Assembly (NCBI RefSeq): GCF_030272615.1
Contig: NC_081412.1
Coordinates: forward strand, 340,815,370 to 340,879,369
From: Cryptomeria japonica
Taxonomy: Eukaryota > Streptophyta > Pinopsida > Cupressales > Cupressaceae
Direction of reading: 5' to 3'
DNA: 64,000 nucleotides
Position numbers and translations under genes: made by a program. This document shows, one piece after another, positions 46,560 through 58,195 of the stretch. The first letter of the stretch is position 1, and every line of letters starts with the position of its first letter. The notes beneath the pieces were generated by a model, which was not told the DNA's origin, made no database searches, and saw only the letters and a list, made by a program, of their open reading frames with translations.

Positions 46560-47890
46560 GCAACTGAATAAATAATCAGAAAAAGGGGAGGAAGAGTATG
46601 AACAACAAGAAGAAGAACTCGCTATTCAAAGAGAATAAGCTTCATGTAAACAGATCCAAAGAAAACAAGCAAGTACAAAACCTGAATCAGAACAGGTGAA
46701 AAAAACTTGTATCAATTATCAACAAACTCTTCTTGCCATATAACATCCCTCTCAGATACAATGGTGTAATCTTAGAGAGTGATTCTGAAACAAGCTCACA
46801 TGAGTATGAGTGGGATCCAATCTCACCATCTGATTTGTCAGGTGAAGAAAATTAACATACAATAGGATTAGGGAATAGGCAGGTTTCTACAAAGCAAGAA
46901 ACATCTTCCACCAAACAAAAAGATGAACATACTAGAAAACAAGAGGAAGAAGACAAGAGAAAACAAGAAGTAACAAAAGCAGTCAACAATGAGAAACCAA
47001 AACAAAACAATGATACAAAATACAAATCAATCCCCATTCAACAAGTACCAAAAATGGGAAGAAGTCAAGAGGAATTGATAGCAAGCCAAATAGAAGAAAT
47101 AATCAGTCCAGATGAAGCAGAGCTTGAGAGAAGAAAAGAAATGGAAAGAAAAGTAGCATAAGCTACCCAAATGTGTAGATTACAAGTTAGTAGTGAAACT
47201 GACTCAAATTTTGAGACATCTTCTGAAGAGGTGTGTTACCCAAAAGATGTGCATATCGATATGGTCCATTCATTTGTGGGACAAACGTTAGCAAATAGAC
47301 CGCTTGAGGGTGAATCACAAACTAACCATTCTAACTTTACTAGAGCTAATTGGAGATCGATCGAGAGAGTATATCCTGAAGAGAGTGATATCCTTAACTT
47401 GAATGACACACCCATAAAATTTGACAACTACATCATGACCATTGAGACCTTTGAGACTAATCAAGCAAAAAAATTACCCTTAGTCCACCCAAAACTTATT
47501 GACTAGAAAAATATTGAACTCATTGAAATTGATACCTTCCCAAATGACCATGCTATATCTATATAACTTAACACTGTTGAACCCATAACATCGAAAAGAG
47601 CTTCCACTAGTGAATCTAATAACGCATCTTCTAGTCGGGGGTACAAAATCTTCCAGTCACAAAAATGAAATTAAAGAATAAAAAAGAAGGTCTAATGCTG
47701 AAAACTAGTCTATGGCAACATTAGACCAATCAAAAGATAAAATAAAGGGTGTATCTAATGGTGAAAACCTTCTTGAGGCACTAGAAGATGGAAGATTTGA
47801 CACTATCCCAGAATATTTTCTAGAGAGGTCAGCTATCCTGATTGAACCTACATAAGCAGTCAACATTAGTACTCCAGAGAATCCTAAAAT
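46560..47890 (+). pseudogene. Tat element M linker between protease and RT
   Basis: A charged, Glu/Lys-rich stretch with several stops: KQVQ-type Glu/Gln runs, then an open piece at 47171-47506 with DVHIDMVHSFVGQTLANRPL and NWRSIERVYPEESDILNLND. Such variable linkers are usual in Tat polyproteins. No catalytic motif. Confidence 0.6.
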
Positions 47891-49201
47891 TCTTCATCTT
47901 GCAACATCTTTATTACAAAAAGAGAAAAAAGACTACAATGACTTTTTTAAGAGAAGACAAATCAAATTTTCTCGGTCATACATAGATATACCAACACTAG
48001 CTCCAAACCTCATCATGCATCATCTCAATGTTGCTCCAGGAGTTAAACTAGTCAAACAAAAACTCAAAATGATGCACCCTCATATTTCTCTTCTTGTCAA
48101 AGTAGAGTTGAAGAAACTATTGGATGTAGGGTTCATACGAATAGTCGCATATCTATAATGGGTGTCAACTATTGTACCTGTATCAAAAACAAATAAAAGT
48201 ATATGAGTGTGCATAGATTTTAGGGACCTAAACAAGGCATGCCCAAAGGATGAATTTCCACTACCAAGCATTGATATTATTGTAGAACTCACAACAAGAC
48301 ATAAAATGCTCTCTTTAATGGATGGCTTCTCGGGGTATAACCAAATTAAGATAGCTCCTGAGGATCAAGAGAAAGCATCCTTCACATGCCCTTGGGGTGC
48401 TTTAGAACATCCTACCATTTGGGCTCAAGAATGTTGGAGCTACTTATCAGAGAGCTATGACAACCATTTTTCATGATATGATTCACACCTTAATGGAAGA
48501 TTATGTGGATGATATATTGGCAAAGTCACACAACAGAGAAGAGCATTTGGAGATCCTAGACAAAAAAAATTGATAGACTAGAACAATATAAATTGAGATT
48601 GAACCTAAAGAAGTATGCTTTTAGAGTTACATTAGGTAAATTCCTAGGGTATATCATATCTGCTCATGGCATAAAAGTTGATCGAACAAAAGTACAAGAT
48701 ATAATGAAAATGGAATCTCTGATGAATATCAGTCAACTGCATTCTCTGCAAGGGGGATTGCAATCAATAAAAAGGTTCATAGCTCAGTTGGTTGATCGAT
48801 GTCACCCATTTACTCACTTATTACACAAAAATGTTCCATTTAGATGGGATGACAAACATGAGTAATCTTTCACACAAATCAAGGAATACCCAGTAAATCC
48901 ACTAGTGCTAGCATCACAGATTAAAGGAAAACCATTATTGCTCTACAGCTCAGCTACAAATGTATCATTAGGAGCTCTCCTGGAACAACATGACACTAAA
49001 GGGAAAGAAAGAGAAATATACTATATCAATAAAACCCTGGTTGGCTATGAGTTAAACTACACAACAATGGAGAAAACATTTCTGGCAGTGGTATTCACAA
49101 CCCAAAAGTTGCGACATTATATGCTCACACACTCTGGTAAGCTGGTTGCAAAGATCGACTGTCTAAAGTATCTTCTTAGCAAGGCAACATTGATAGGTTG
49201 A
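47891..49201 (+). pseudogene. Tat element M reverse transcriptase and RNase H
   Basis: RT motifs: HHLNVAPGVKLVKQKLKMMH, CIDFRDLNKACPKDEFPLPS, MDGFSGYNQIKIAPEDQEKA and, after a frameshift near 48400, MEDYVDDILAKSHNREEHL with an intact YVDD. Thumb and RNase H follow in another frame: KFLGYIISAHGIKVD, PFRWDDKHE, LLLYSSATNVSLGALL, where the usual D-AS reads A-T/S, and YTTMEKTFLAVVFTTQKLRH. Stops and two shifts break it. It would copy element RNA into DNA. Confidence 0.87.
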
Positions 49202-49216
49202 CTAGCTAAATGGGTT

Positions 49217-49696
49217 ATGGTGATGAGTGAGTTTGAAATTGAGTATGTTGATTGGAAATTGATAAAAGGACAAGTGATTGCATATCAACTAGCTAAAGCG
49301 CCCCTGTGCGATGATGCACCCTTACATATTGATTTTCCTGATGCAAATGTTCTCATTGTCAACAAGAAGACTTGGCAGTTGTATTTTGATGACTCCTACA
49401 CACAACACGGATCGGGTGTAGGAATTTTATTCATAACACCTCAGGGTCACACTATTTCTAAATCATAAAGACTGTGCTTCACATGTACAAACAATACTGC
49501 AAAATATGAGGCACTAGTCATTGGGTTCAAGATGGCTATTGAATGGAATATCAAAGAGTTACATGTCTATGGAGATTCACAACTAGTTATCAACCAGATA
49601 AATGATAAATACCAAACCAAAGATGATAAACTAATGCCCTATAAGAAATTGGTTGAAGATTTCAAGAAATACTTCACTAAAATCACATTTGTTTAG
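49217..49696 (+). pseudogene. Tat element M second (archaeal-type) RNase H
   Basis: EFEIEYVDWKLIKGQVIAYQ and LAKAPLCDD form the Tat connection; then WQLYFDDSYTQHGSGVGILF (first acidic site), a stop at 49466, NNTAKYEALVIGFKMAIEWN (Glu kept) and LHVYGDSQLVINQIND (Asp kept). A second RNase H domain at this place defines the Tat lineage among plant Gypsy elements. Function: removal of RNA during cDNA synthesis. Confidence 0.85.
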
Positions 49697-49759
49697 ACTC
49701 CAAAGAATGAGAATAAAGCAACAGATGCCATGGAAACAATAGAATCTTTTATACAAACT

Positions 49760-51096
49760 TAAGAGAACCAATAGCGTTATGAATTCCTGGTGGAAGAAAT
49801 ATTTTATCCTACCCCTAATTCCCATAATATCCAAATTGTCTGCAATATATCTAGAACTGGTGCCTCATTATATAGCCAAACCTATATGTACTTTAAAAGA
49901 CAACATCCTTCTCCCAAACTTATCCCGAAATCAAAAGTGAAAATTTATCCGTCAATCAACCCGTTATACCATTATTGCTGATATCCTTTATAGATGAGGT
50001 CTAGATAACACTCTCCTAAGGTGTCTCGAACATGAAGAATCCAAAAAAGATCTAAACAAAGTCCATGAAGTTATTTGTGGCACACATTCAAGTGGTCTTA
50101 CGTCAGCTAATAAACTCATTAGATTGGGGCATTATTGGCCCACTATGGAAAGATATTCCTTCACATATGCTAAAAAGTGCAAACAATGTCATATTCACAA
50201 CAATCTTATGCATGCACCAATACAAGAATTACATCCTTTGGTAGGATCATGGTTGTTTTCTCAATGGGGACTGGACATGGTGGGAAAGATTAACCCTTCA
50301 TCTCACTTCACTAAATGGATTGAAGCGACGCCTTCAACAATAGTCACAGAAAAACAAATTGCATCTTTCATCCTTAATTACATCATTTGTCACTATGGCA
50401 TTCCCATCTCCATTATCATTGATAATGGAAGACCGTTCAAAAATCAAGATGTGCAAAAACTATTATAGTGATTCCAAATCCAATATAGGTTATCAATACC
50501 ATACTATCCTCAAGGGAATGGACAAGCTAAGGCATCCAATAAAACAATCCTCAAAATCTTGAAAAAGACTGTTAATGAGGCTAGTAGGGACTGACACGTT
50601 TAGTTGAATCCTGCTCTATGGGCTTATTGCACCAACATTTGTACACCAATTGGAGGAAATCCATATTTCCTTGTGTATGGATTAGAATAAATCCTACCAA
50701 TTGAAGTATAGATACCTTCTCTACATGTGTCACTGAAGGGACTCATTCCAGATGAGAAACATAGAGTATCAAGGTTGCAAGAACTGGAATTATTACAAGA
50801 GCATCACTAGAATGCTTTAGATCACTTAAAAGGATATGAGCAAAGAATGGCGAGGAGCTATAATCAAAAAGTTAAGCCTAGATTTTTTTATTTGGGAGAT
50901 CTTGTTATCAGGGAAAATCCATGCAACCAACAAGATAGAGAAAAAAAGGAAAAATTTAAACCAAACTGGTTGGGTCCTTTTATCATAGTAGTTGCATATG
51001 GATCTGGAGCTTACAAGTTGTCTACACTGGAGGGTGGATGGTTTGAGGAACCAATCAATAACATGCACTTGAAAAAAGTTATATGCCTAAAGTAGC
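49760..51096 (+). pseudogene. Tat element M integrase
   Basis: After a decayed connector, GHYWPTMERYSFTYAKKCKQ has the zinc-binding C-x2-C side. The core shows WGLDMVGKINPSS then HFTKWIEATP, with residues missing between them, and IPISIIIDNGRPFKNQ (second D). The third motif reads PQGNGQAKASNKTI, with Lys where the catalytic Glu belongs. The C-terminal GPFIIVVAYGSGAYKLSTLE and EEPINNMHLKKVI are typical. Several stops. Catalysis would be lost by the Glu-to-Lys change alone. Confidence 0.85.
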
Positions 51097-51720
51097 AGAA
51101 AAATTCCAAAAAAGTGAAATAGTAGAGAAAATCCATAAAAAGTAGAATAGAGGAAAACAACGAAAACAACGAAAATAGTGAAAAAAAATAAAATATATGG
51201 AAAATGCAAAAAAAAATAGATGGTAAAAACCTGACAACATGTGCTATCTGAAAGTCAGCTCTTCTATCTATGAGTTCACATTTCTTTCTACCTCCATCCG
51301 TCGCATCTGTGCGTGCTCATAATAAGGCCTTTTGTATATAATCAGACATAGCCATCTCACCATGGTTTTGATCATTGTTGTATATCCATAATAAAGTTTA
51401 TTTCTAGCTGGGGGAAAAATCAAGAACTTAGCTGGGGGAAAAATCCCTGACTTAGTCACAAAACAATTTGGATTTTGAGAATATACGACAAGCAATAAGA
51501 CAACAAGTCTTAAACAAAATCAGAATATAAACAAACACTAAATGAAGAAACTCAAACTTTGGAGATTCACCAAACAAGTGACAACATATATCAAGAGTCA
51601 TTAATCGAGATGATTATATCTATTTTGACTAAGAGAACATACATGTGACATGCATGATTCAATGTTTGTAATTTTATTTTCGTTAATCATGTTCCCTATG
51701 TAACTCGATGATGTCTAAGA
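51097..51720 (+). other. Tat element M 3' region with duplicated polypurine tract
   Basis: A-rich sequence, then AGCTGGGGGAAAAATC twice, at 51406-51421 and 51430-51445. Such tracts prime plus-strand synthesis at the 3' LTR boundary in plant Gypsy elements. No LTR start could be set after it. Confidence 0.55.
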
Positions 51721-52536
51721 CTAGAGGAGCTATGATGGGGCATGGTTATTTTTCTTTGTCTGTTGTTTCTGGTTTATCCCTTAGTAATGTATGTACTTGT
51801 CTGAGGACATAATTGGAAAAAAATCATTGAGGACGTGTCGTGTCATACATGGAAGGGGATAATCCTTGTCTGTTGATGCTAGAAATACTCAGGTCATCTT
51901 GGTTCATTGTACCTAGATGCTTGTATTAACTTTCTAAATAAAAATCCATGTAAGATATACGCAAGTCATCTTGGTGTAATTATACCTAGGTGCTTGTATT
52001 TTCTTACAACATTTTAAAATCTCAATGATGAATTGAAGCACTATACTAAAAGTTGAAAAGATGACAAATATCATTTAGGTAAGTCTTTGCATTTACATTT
52101 ACATTATAAGAATTCATTATCCATGCATTATATCATTCATTTTGGTATTAATCATGATCAATGGTTGAAAATAATGATTGAGTATATTTGGACAAAAAAA
52201 ACATGTGCATTAGTTGCATTCATTGATTAGGTTCATTTTATTAATCATTTATAATTGATTTAGTTCATTGGTTCATTATCATATTCATTAGCTACATTTA
52301 GTTCCATATACATATAGTGTCTCATTATGAGCATGTCATGAAAATCATTTCATCTCTCATTTAGAACATTTCATCATATTGTTTAAACATTATCATATGC
52401 ACATACAATCCATAAGAGTAGGCATCACATGAGTATCATCAATATCAGAGAAATTATCATAAGTGCATCATAAAATCATTATAACATCATCATATGTAGA
52501 ATCATGTCATCATAATAAATGCATACATCATCACAT
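51721..52536. other. Low-complexity non-coding stretch before Copia-L
   Basis: AT-rich, with recurrent CATCAT and ATCATATG words towards the end; no gene. The same texture continues at 59287-59560, past Copia-L, showing that they were one stretch. It may be Tat 3' LTR, unproven. Confidence 0.5.
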
Positions 52537-53611
52537 TGTTGGTATTATGGATATGTTGCATTGGTTTTGTCATTGATGTCAACACTTATCTGCACTTATC
52601 CTTCTGGAGATCTTTGGTCATGTTGAACCAGCACATTATGCTCACTGGCAAGTTCAGTGACTTATGCACAGTCACCGGTATTTGGTTCACCGACAGGTTA
52701 TATTGTTCACCAGCACTAAGGATGACTTGTTATCATCTGGAGATCACTTGGTTATGTTGAAGACATGGTTTGGACACTTGGTTTTGGTATTTTGGTTATT
52801 GGTCTAATCGGGTTGACATATTTGTTGTTACCGACAAATTGATGTAGGTTATGGACCGGCATGCATTATCTATTCCAGATCAGCACGACACATTATGGAG
52901 ATGATTTAATCAATTGGTACTGTTGTAATTACATTGAGCTGACATGGTGCATCACATCTTGACTTACTTGTAAATGATTTAATTGTAATATTCTTAGTAA
53001 GTTGCCCTACACATTTGGCCTTAGGTTTTGGTATATATGTAAGATCTCAATTGTGAGATGTAGGGATATTAGATGTAAGGTTATGGTATTGTAACATGGT
53101 ATGTGCGAATATTGAAGATCATATGAGTAGACCATAGAGAAGGTTCAAGGAAGGTTTGAAGGTGATTATCATAGCTTAACTAGTACTAAATCCAGCAATG
53201 GAGATGCTACTTTGAGCAGTACATTATCATTGGATTTAATCATCCAATTGTAGTCAGTGTGACCCCCATCTTGTGATTGAGCAGTGAGCTCTAGGCAGCT
53301 AGCCTTTCTGCATGTGCAGACCCCATTTGTATACACATACTATTTGTAGTAGTATCATCTGATTGTGGGTAAGGTTTCCCATCGTGGTTTTTCCCCTTAC
53401 AGGGTTTTGACGTACAAATCTCTATGTTATGTGTTGTGGATGTTTTTTCTCTTTCTGTTTCATGCATTGAGTTTCACCGGTATTAATATTAACTGTTAAT
53501 CTGTTAACCGACATTAAGTTTGGTTTATCGGTATTATGTATCAAGTTTGATTAAGTTATATTTGGGTTGAAATTAATATACAATTGATTCAGTTTCCTCT
53601 GGGTCCTAACA
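52537..53611 (+). repeat. Copia-L 5' LTR
   Basis: Starts TGTTGGTATTATGG, ends GGTCCTAACA; 1075 bp. A TATATATG box is at 53032. The C-rich run of the hairpin motif is missing here (GATTCAGTTTCCTC instead), unlike the 3' LTR. Confidence 0.95.
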
Positions 53612-53613
53612 AT

Positions 53614-53625
53614 TGGTATCAGAGC
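53614..53625 (+). other. Primer-binding site of Copia-L
   Basis: TGGTATCAGAGC, a perfect match to the initiator tRNA-Met class, two bases after the LTR. Confidence 0.95.
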
Positions 53626-53642
53626 TAAGTCCTCTTTTTGCA

Positions 53643-53661
53643 GAAGTTTAACAACTTGAGG
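53643..53661 (+). promoter_or_regulatory. Conserved leader motif of Copia-L
   Basis: GAAGTTTAACAACTTGAGG between primer site and gag ATG (53669), matching K, A and E. Confidence 0.65.
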
Positions 53662-53668
53662 AGATTCT

Positions 53669-54298
53669 ATGGCAACTAACTTTTTGAGAAAGGACAGTCT
53701 GAAACTTGATGGAACTAACTATGGTATATAGAAGACCGGAATGGAGACACATTTGAATTGCATTGGAAGAGATATATGAGATGTTACACATAATGGCTAT
53801 GTTGGTCCTACATCGGGTCAACCTAATCCACCTACATTGGGTAAGGATCAAGAGAATGATTGCAAAGCAAGAGAAGCAGTCTTGAGTGCCTTGTCAGATC
53901 ATCAAATCATGGGATTATCAGATCGATCTACTGCTAAAGCTATTTGGGATAAATTAGAGACATTGAATGAAGGAGATACCACTGTCAAAATTGCAAAACT
54001 GGAATGCTTTCGGGTCAGGTATGAAAATTTGAAAATGGAAGAAGATGAAAGAATTTTTGCTTTTATAGAAAGGGTTAATGAAATTGTTTTGGGAATACAA
54101 TGTTATGGAGGTTCCTTAAGTGGAGATGAAATTGTTTCTAAAGTTTTAAGATCATTGCCACCAACATACAAAATGAAAGTAACTACTATTAATGAGTTGA
54201 GAACAATGCCTAATACATCAGTATCTAGAGATACCTTGGTTGGAAAACTTTCAGCATTTGAGCTTGAGGAATTGGTCTTGTTGCTACAATTAAAATAG
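53669..54298 (+). pseudogene. Copia-L gag, UBN2 domain
   Basis: From ATG at 53669 (MATNFLRKDSLKLDGTNYGI) a TAG replaces the conserved Trp codon, and another stop follows within 30 codons. Then the frame is open: ALSALSDHQ-like helices, AKAIWDKLETLNEGDTTVKI, FERVNEI-type helix and LRSLPPTYKMKVTTINELRT, which is UBN2/retrotran_gag. The stop at 54296 precedes a frame change into the zinc-knuckle segment. Confidence 0.87.
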
Positions 54299-54339
54299 AT
54301 TGAGCCTTCAAAGCATCATCATCATCTGCATCATCATCA

Positions 54340-56091
54340 TCATCTGATAAATCTGATTGGAAAGCACTTTATGCAAGAGAACTTGAAGATATTAGGAGGG
54401 AAAATGAAGATCTTGAAGAACTTGAAGCACTATTTGCAAGGAAAATGCCTAAAGGTCCTATTGGAATTAAGTATGAAGGTAAAGCACCATTTAAATGTTT
54501 TAACTACAATAAAGTTGGTCATATGGCATCTAGATGTCCTGATAGACATGCAAGATTGAGAGAAGAAGCTAAAAGAACATACAAGCCTAACCCTGAATAT
54601 CAGAGATACAGATTTAAGAAGAATAGAGACAAATCATGTTATTATGATGATGAAGGAGTTACTGATGATTCCGATGAAGAACTGGAAAACAATGGATGGG
54701 CTTTTGTTGCAATAAAAGAAGATCAACTGGCACCTACTGTTCCACTAGTTGAGCAGACCCTAGCAGCTAAAATTGAAGAAAAGGATGAATGGATTATAGA
54801 TTTCGAATGTTCACATCATATGACTGGTGATAAAAGTAAATTCTTATCTTTTCAGGAATACAATGGAGGTCTAGTAAGATTTGGAGATGACAAAGCTTGT
54901 TTGATCAGAGGAAAAGGCACTATATCTTTTGATGGTAAGCACAATACTGACAACGTTTATTATGTTGAAGGTTTGAAGCATAATCTTTTGAGTGTTGGTC
55001 AATTAGTTGAAAACGGATTTCAATTACAATTCAAGAATGGTAAATGCAAAATCATGAACAAAACTAGTTTGGAAATTGCAACCGGTAATCAAACTAGAGG
55101 TAATATCTTTCATTTGAATAACAATGAAAAGACATGCTTGATTGCACATATTGATGAAAGTTGGTTATGGCATAAAAGACTCTATCATGTGAATTTTGAT
55201 TGCATTGTAAAGATTAGGTCATCTAAGGTAGTAAGGGATTTACCTAAGATTGTAAAACCTCTTAATCTAGTATGTAAGGAATGTCAAATGGGAAAGCAAG
55301 TTAGAACAACTTGTAAGAGTATATCTGAGAAATCCAATGATGTTCTTGATTTAATTCATACTGACTTGTGTGGTCTGGCAAGAACAAGAAGTCTACAAGG
55401 AGATAGATACTTTATGCTAATTATTGATGATTATTCTAGAATGTGTTGGGTTACTTTTCTTAGGGAGAAATCAAAAGCTTTTGGGAAATGTAAATTATTC
55501 AAGGCACTTGTTGAGAATGAAATCGGTAAGAAAATAAAATGTTTAAGATCATATCAAAGAGGTGAATTTACATCTAAGGAGTTCAATACATTTTGTGAAG
55601 TGAATGGAATTAGAAGACAACTATCAACACCCCAGACACCTCAACAAAATGGAGTTGTGGAAAGGAAGAATAGTACTATTTTGGATACAGCTAGAAGCAT
55701 GATATTAGGAGAAAATCTACCTCATTTGTATTGGAGAGAAGCAGTAAATACAACGGTTTGCACTTTTAACAGAGTTCACATCAAAGGTGAAACCGGTAAG
55801 ACAACCTATGAATTATGGTTTGGTAATATTCCTACTCTTAAGTACTTCAGAATATTTGGAAGCAAATGCTACATTAGGAGAGATGAGTATATTGGTAAAT
55901 TTGATCCTATAAGTGATGAAGGTATATTTCTTGGTTATTCATCTAAGAGAAAAGCATATAGATGTTTTAATAAAAGATTGCAGAAAATCATTGAGAGTGC
56001 AAATGTGAAGATAGATGAACACTTTAGAGGAAATTCAAGGTCTATGAATTCTGAACCGGCAGTTGAGATGATCATAAATGAACCTATATAG
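54340..56091 (+). pseudogene. Copia-L zinc knuckle, protease and integrase
   Basis: Zinc knuckle CFNYNKVGHMASRC, with Tyr for the second Cys. The protease motif reads WIIDFECSHHMTGD: the triad after Asp (S-G) is changed to F-E. Pre-integrase: LWHKRLYHVNFDCIVKIRSS and CKECQMGKQ. Integrase: DLIHTDLCGLARTRS (first D), CLRSYQRGEFTS, where the second catalytic D is Tyr, and NGVVERKNSTILDTARSM (Glu kept). C-terminal GETGKTTYELWFG and DEGIFLGYSSKRKAYRCFNK. Open for 548 codons, yet protease and integrase must be inactive. The frame is long, suggesting damage mostly by point changes. Confidence 0.92.
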
Positions 56092-56344
56092 AGTGCACTG
56101 GCACAGAATGTAGATCCAGTCACATCGGCATCATCAAAGAATTCCACAATGACTGAAGAACATCAGCAAGTGAACACACCCAGGTATGTAAGACTGAATC
56201 ACTCTAAAAGTCAGATAATTGGGAATAAGTATCAAGGAGTTATGACAAGAGGAAGACTGGCAAAATGAAGAGGTATGTTTAATTTCTCAAATTGAACCAG
56301 CATCTGTTAATGAGGCATGTGAAGATAAACATTATATTAGAGCT

Positions 56345-57830
56345 ATGGAAGATGAATTAGAACAAATTGAAAAGAACAATACATGGACATTGGTTCCCCG
56401 GCCTAAAGATAAAAATGTAATTGGAACTAAATGGGTATTCATAAATAAATTTAATGAAGATGGTAAGGTAATCAGAAACAAAGCAAGATTAGTGTGTAAA
56501 GGATATTCAGAGAAAGAGGGAATTGATTACAATGAAACCTTTGCACTGGTAGCTAGAATTAAGGCAATCAGATTATTTCTTGCATTTGCAGCACATAAGA
56601 ACTATAAAGTATATCAAATGGATTTTAAATGTGCATTTTTGAATGGTGATCTTGAAGAGGAATTTTACATTGAACAACCTAATGTATTTTCATTGACAAA
56701 TGATAAAGATATGGTTTGTAGATTAAGGAAAGCTTTATATGGATTGAAGTAAGCTCCTAGAGCTTGGTATGCTAGATTGGACAAATATCTTTTGAAGCTT
56801 GGTTACACTAAAGGTAATGCTGACAACAACTTATATTTCAAAGTGACAAATGAAGACATCTTGTTTATTGAATTTTTTGTTGATGACATCATTTTTGGAG
56901 GAGAAGATGGATTGTGTAAAGACTTTTCTAATAAGATGCAGGAAGAATTTGAAATGTCTATGATTGGGGAAATAAAATTATTTTTAGGATTGCAGATTTC
57001 ACAGACTGATAAAGGTATATTCACATGTCAAACAAAGTACCTGAAGGAACTACTAAAGAAATTTGGTATGGAAAATTCTAAACCAGTAAGTACTCCTATG
57101 ACTACAACTGATAAACTATCATTGAAGGATGATTCAACTCCTGTTAATCTGACAAGATACAAATCTATGATTGGAGGTTTACTATATTTGACACAAACAA
57201 GACCTGATATAATGAATGCAGTGTGTATTGTTTCAAGATTTTAGAGTAATCCTAAAGAAAATCATGAATCAGTAGTGAAAAGGATTTTCCGGTATTTACA
57301 AGGCACAACAAATCTTGGTTTATGGTATCCTAAAGATGAAAATTTTGATTTATGTGCATACACTGATGCTAATTGGGCAGGAGATGTAGATGACAGAAAG
57401 AGCACCATCGACAGGGCATTCTTTCTTGGTAGCAAATTGATTTCTTGGTTGAGCAAGAAAAAAAGTTGTACATCATTATCAACAACAAAATCAGAATATG
57501 TTGGAGCAGCAACTAATTGTACTCAAGTATTATGGATTAAGCAAATGTTGAAGCACATAAAGGTAAAATGCAAAGAACTTATAATCATCTATTGTGATAA
57601 TTTTAGCAGCAATTGATATATCTAAGAATCCGGTATTTCACTCCAAAACTAAACATGTTTCTATCAAATATAATTTTCTGAAAGAGAATGTTGAAGCAAA
57701 AGAAGTGAGATTGGTTTATGTGAATACTAAAGAGCAAATTGCAGATATCTTTACTAAGCCTTTGCCTAAGGAAAATTTTGAATATCTCAGAGAGCATCTT
57801 GGGGTTATACCCTCATCGGTAGAGACCTAG
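56345..57830 (+). pseudogene. Copia-L reverse transcriptase and RNase H
   Basis: [42 protein letters not shown], a TAA at 56750 within ALYGLK-x-APRAWY, then [16 protein letters not shown], with Phe in place of Tyr as in Copia-E. GGLLYLTQTRPDIMNAV ends at a TAG (57242). RNase H: CAYTDANWAGDVDDRKST, LSTTKSEYVGAATNCTQVLW, IIIYCDNFSSN; a shift near 57600 leads to KTKHVSIKYNFLKENVEAKE and IADIFTKPLPKENFEYLREH. All domains are recognisable. Confidence 0.92.
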
Positions 57831-58195
57831 ACATTTGATGGCTGGCATCAAATCGGCAAAATTTACAGAGAAACCTTTTTCTGGCTTTGATGAAGGAGAG
57901 ATACTTCTCAGGGGGAGTAGTTGGTAATTGTAATTGGTTCTATGAACTGGTTGTATCTAGTATCTGTATTGCTTTGGTATTTGATGTCAAAGAGGGAGAG
58001 ATATCTATGGAAAAACATTATCCTTTGGGGAGAGACTATTCATTGAGGGAGATATTTTTTACTCTCTGCATTTGTATTTTGATTTCTAGTACTGATCTAT
58101 TTGGGAGATTGTTGGTTTTTGGTTTTTGGCATTTTTGCTTTGGCACTTAGATGGTTTTTCCATCTTGTGTTGCCATCAATGCCAAAGGGGGAGAT
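57831..58195 (+). other. Copia-L 3' untranslated region and polypurine tract
   Basis: Three purine blocks: CAGGGGGAG (about 57909), GTCAAAGAGGGAGAG (about 57986) and GCCAAAGGGGGAGAT (58181-58195), the last adjoining the 3' LTR and so the functional tract. The same three-block layout occurs in Copia-E and in K. Confidence 0.85.

Noticed and set aside
53614-53625. TGGTATCAGAGC as part of a tRNA gene
   Set aside because: It is the primer-binding site; no cloverleaf or other tRNA part surrounds it.
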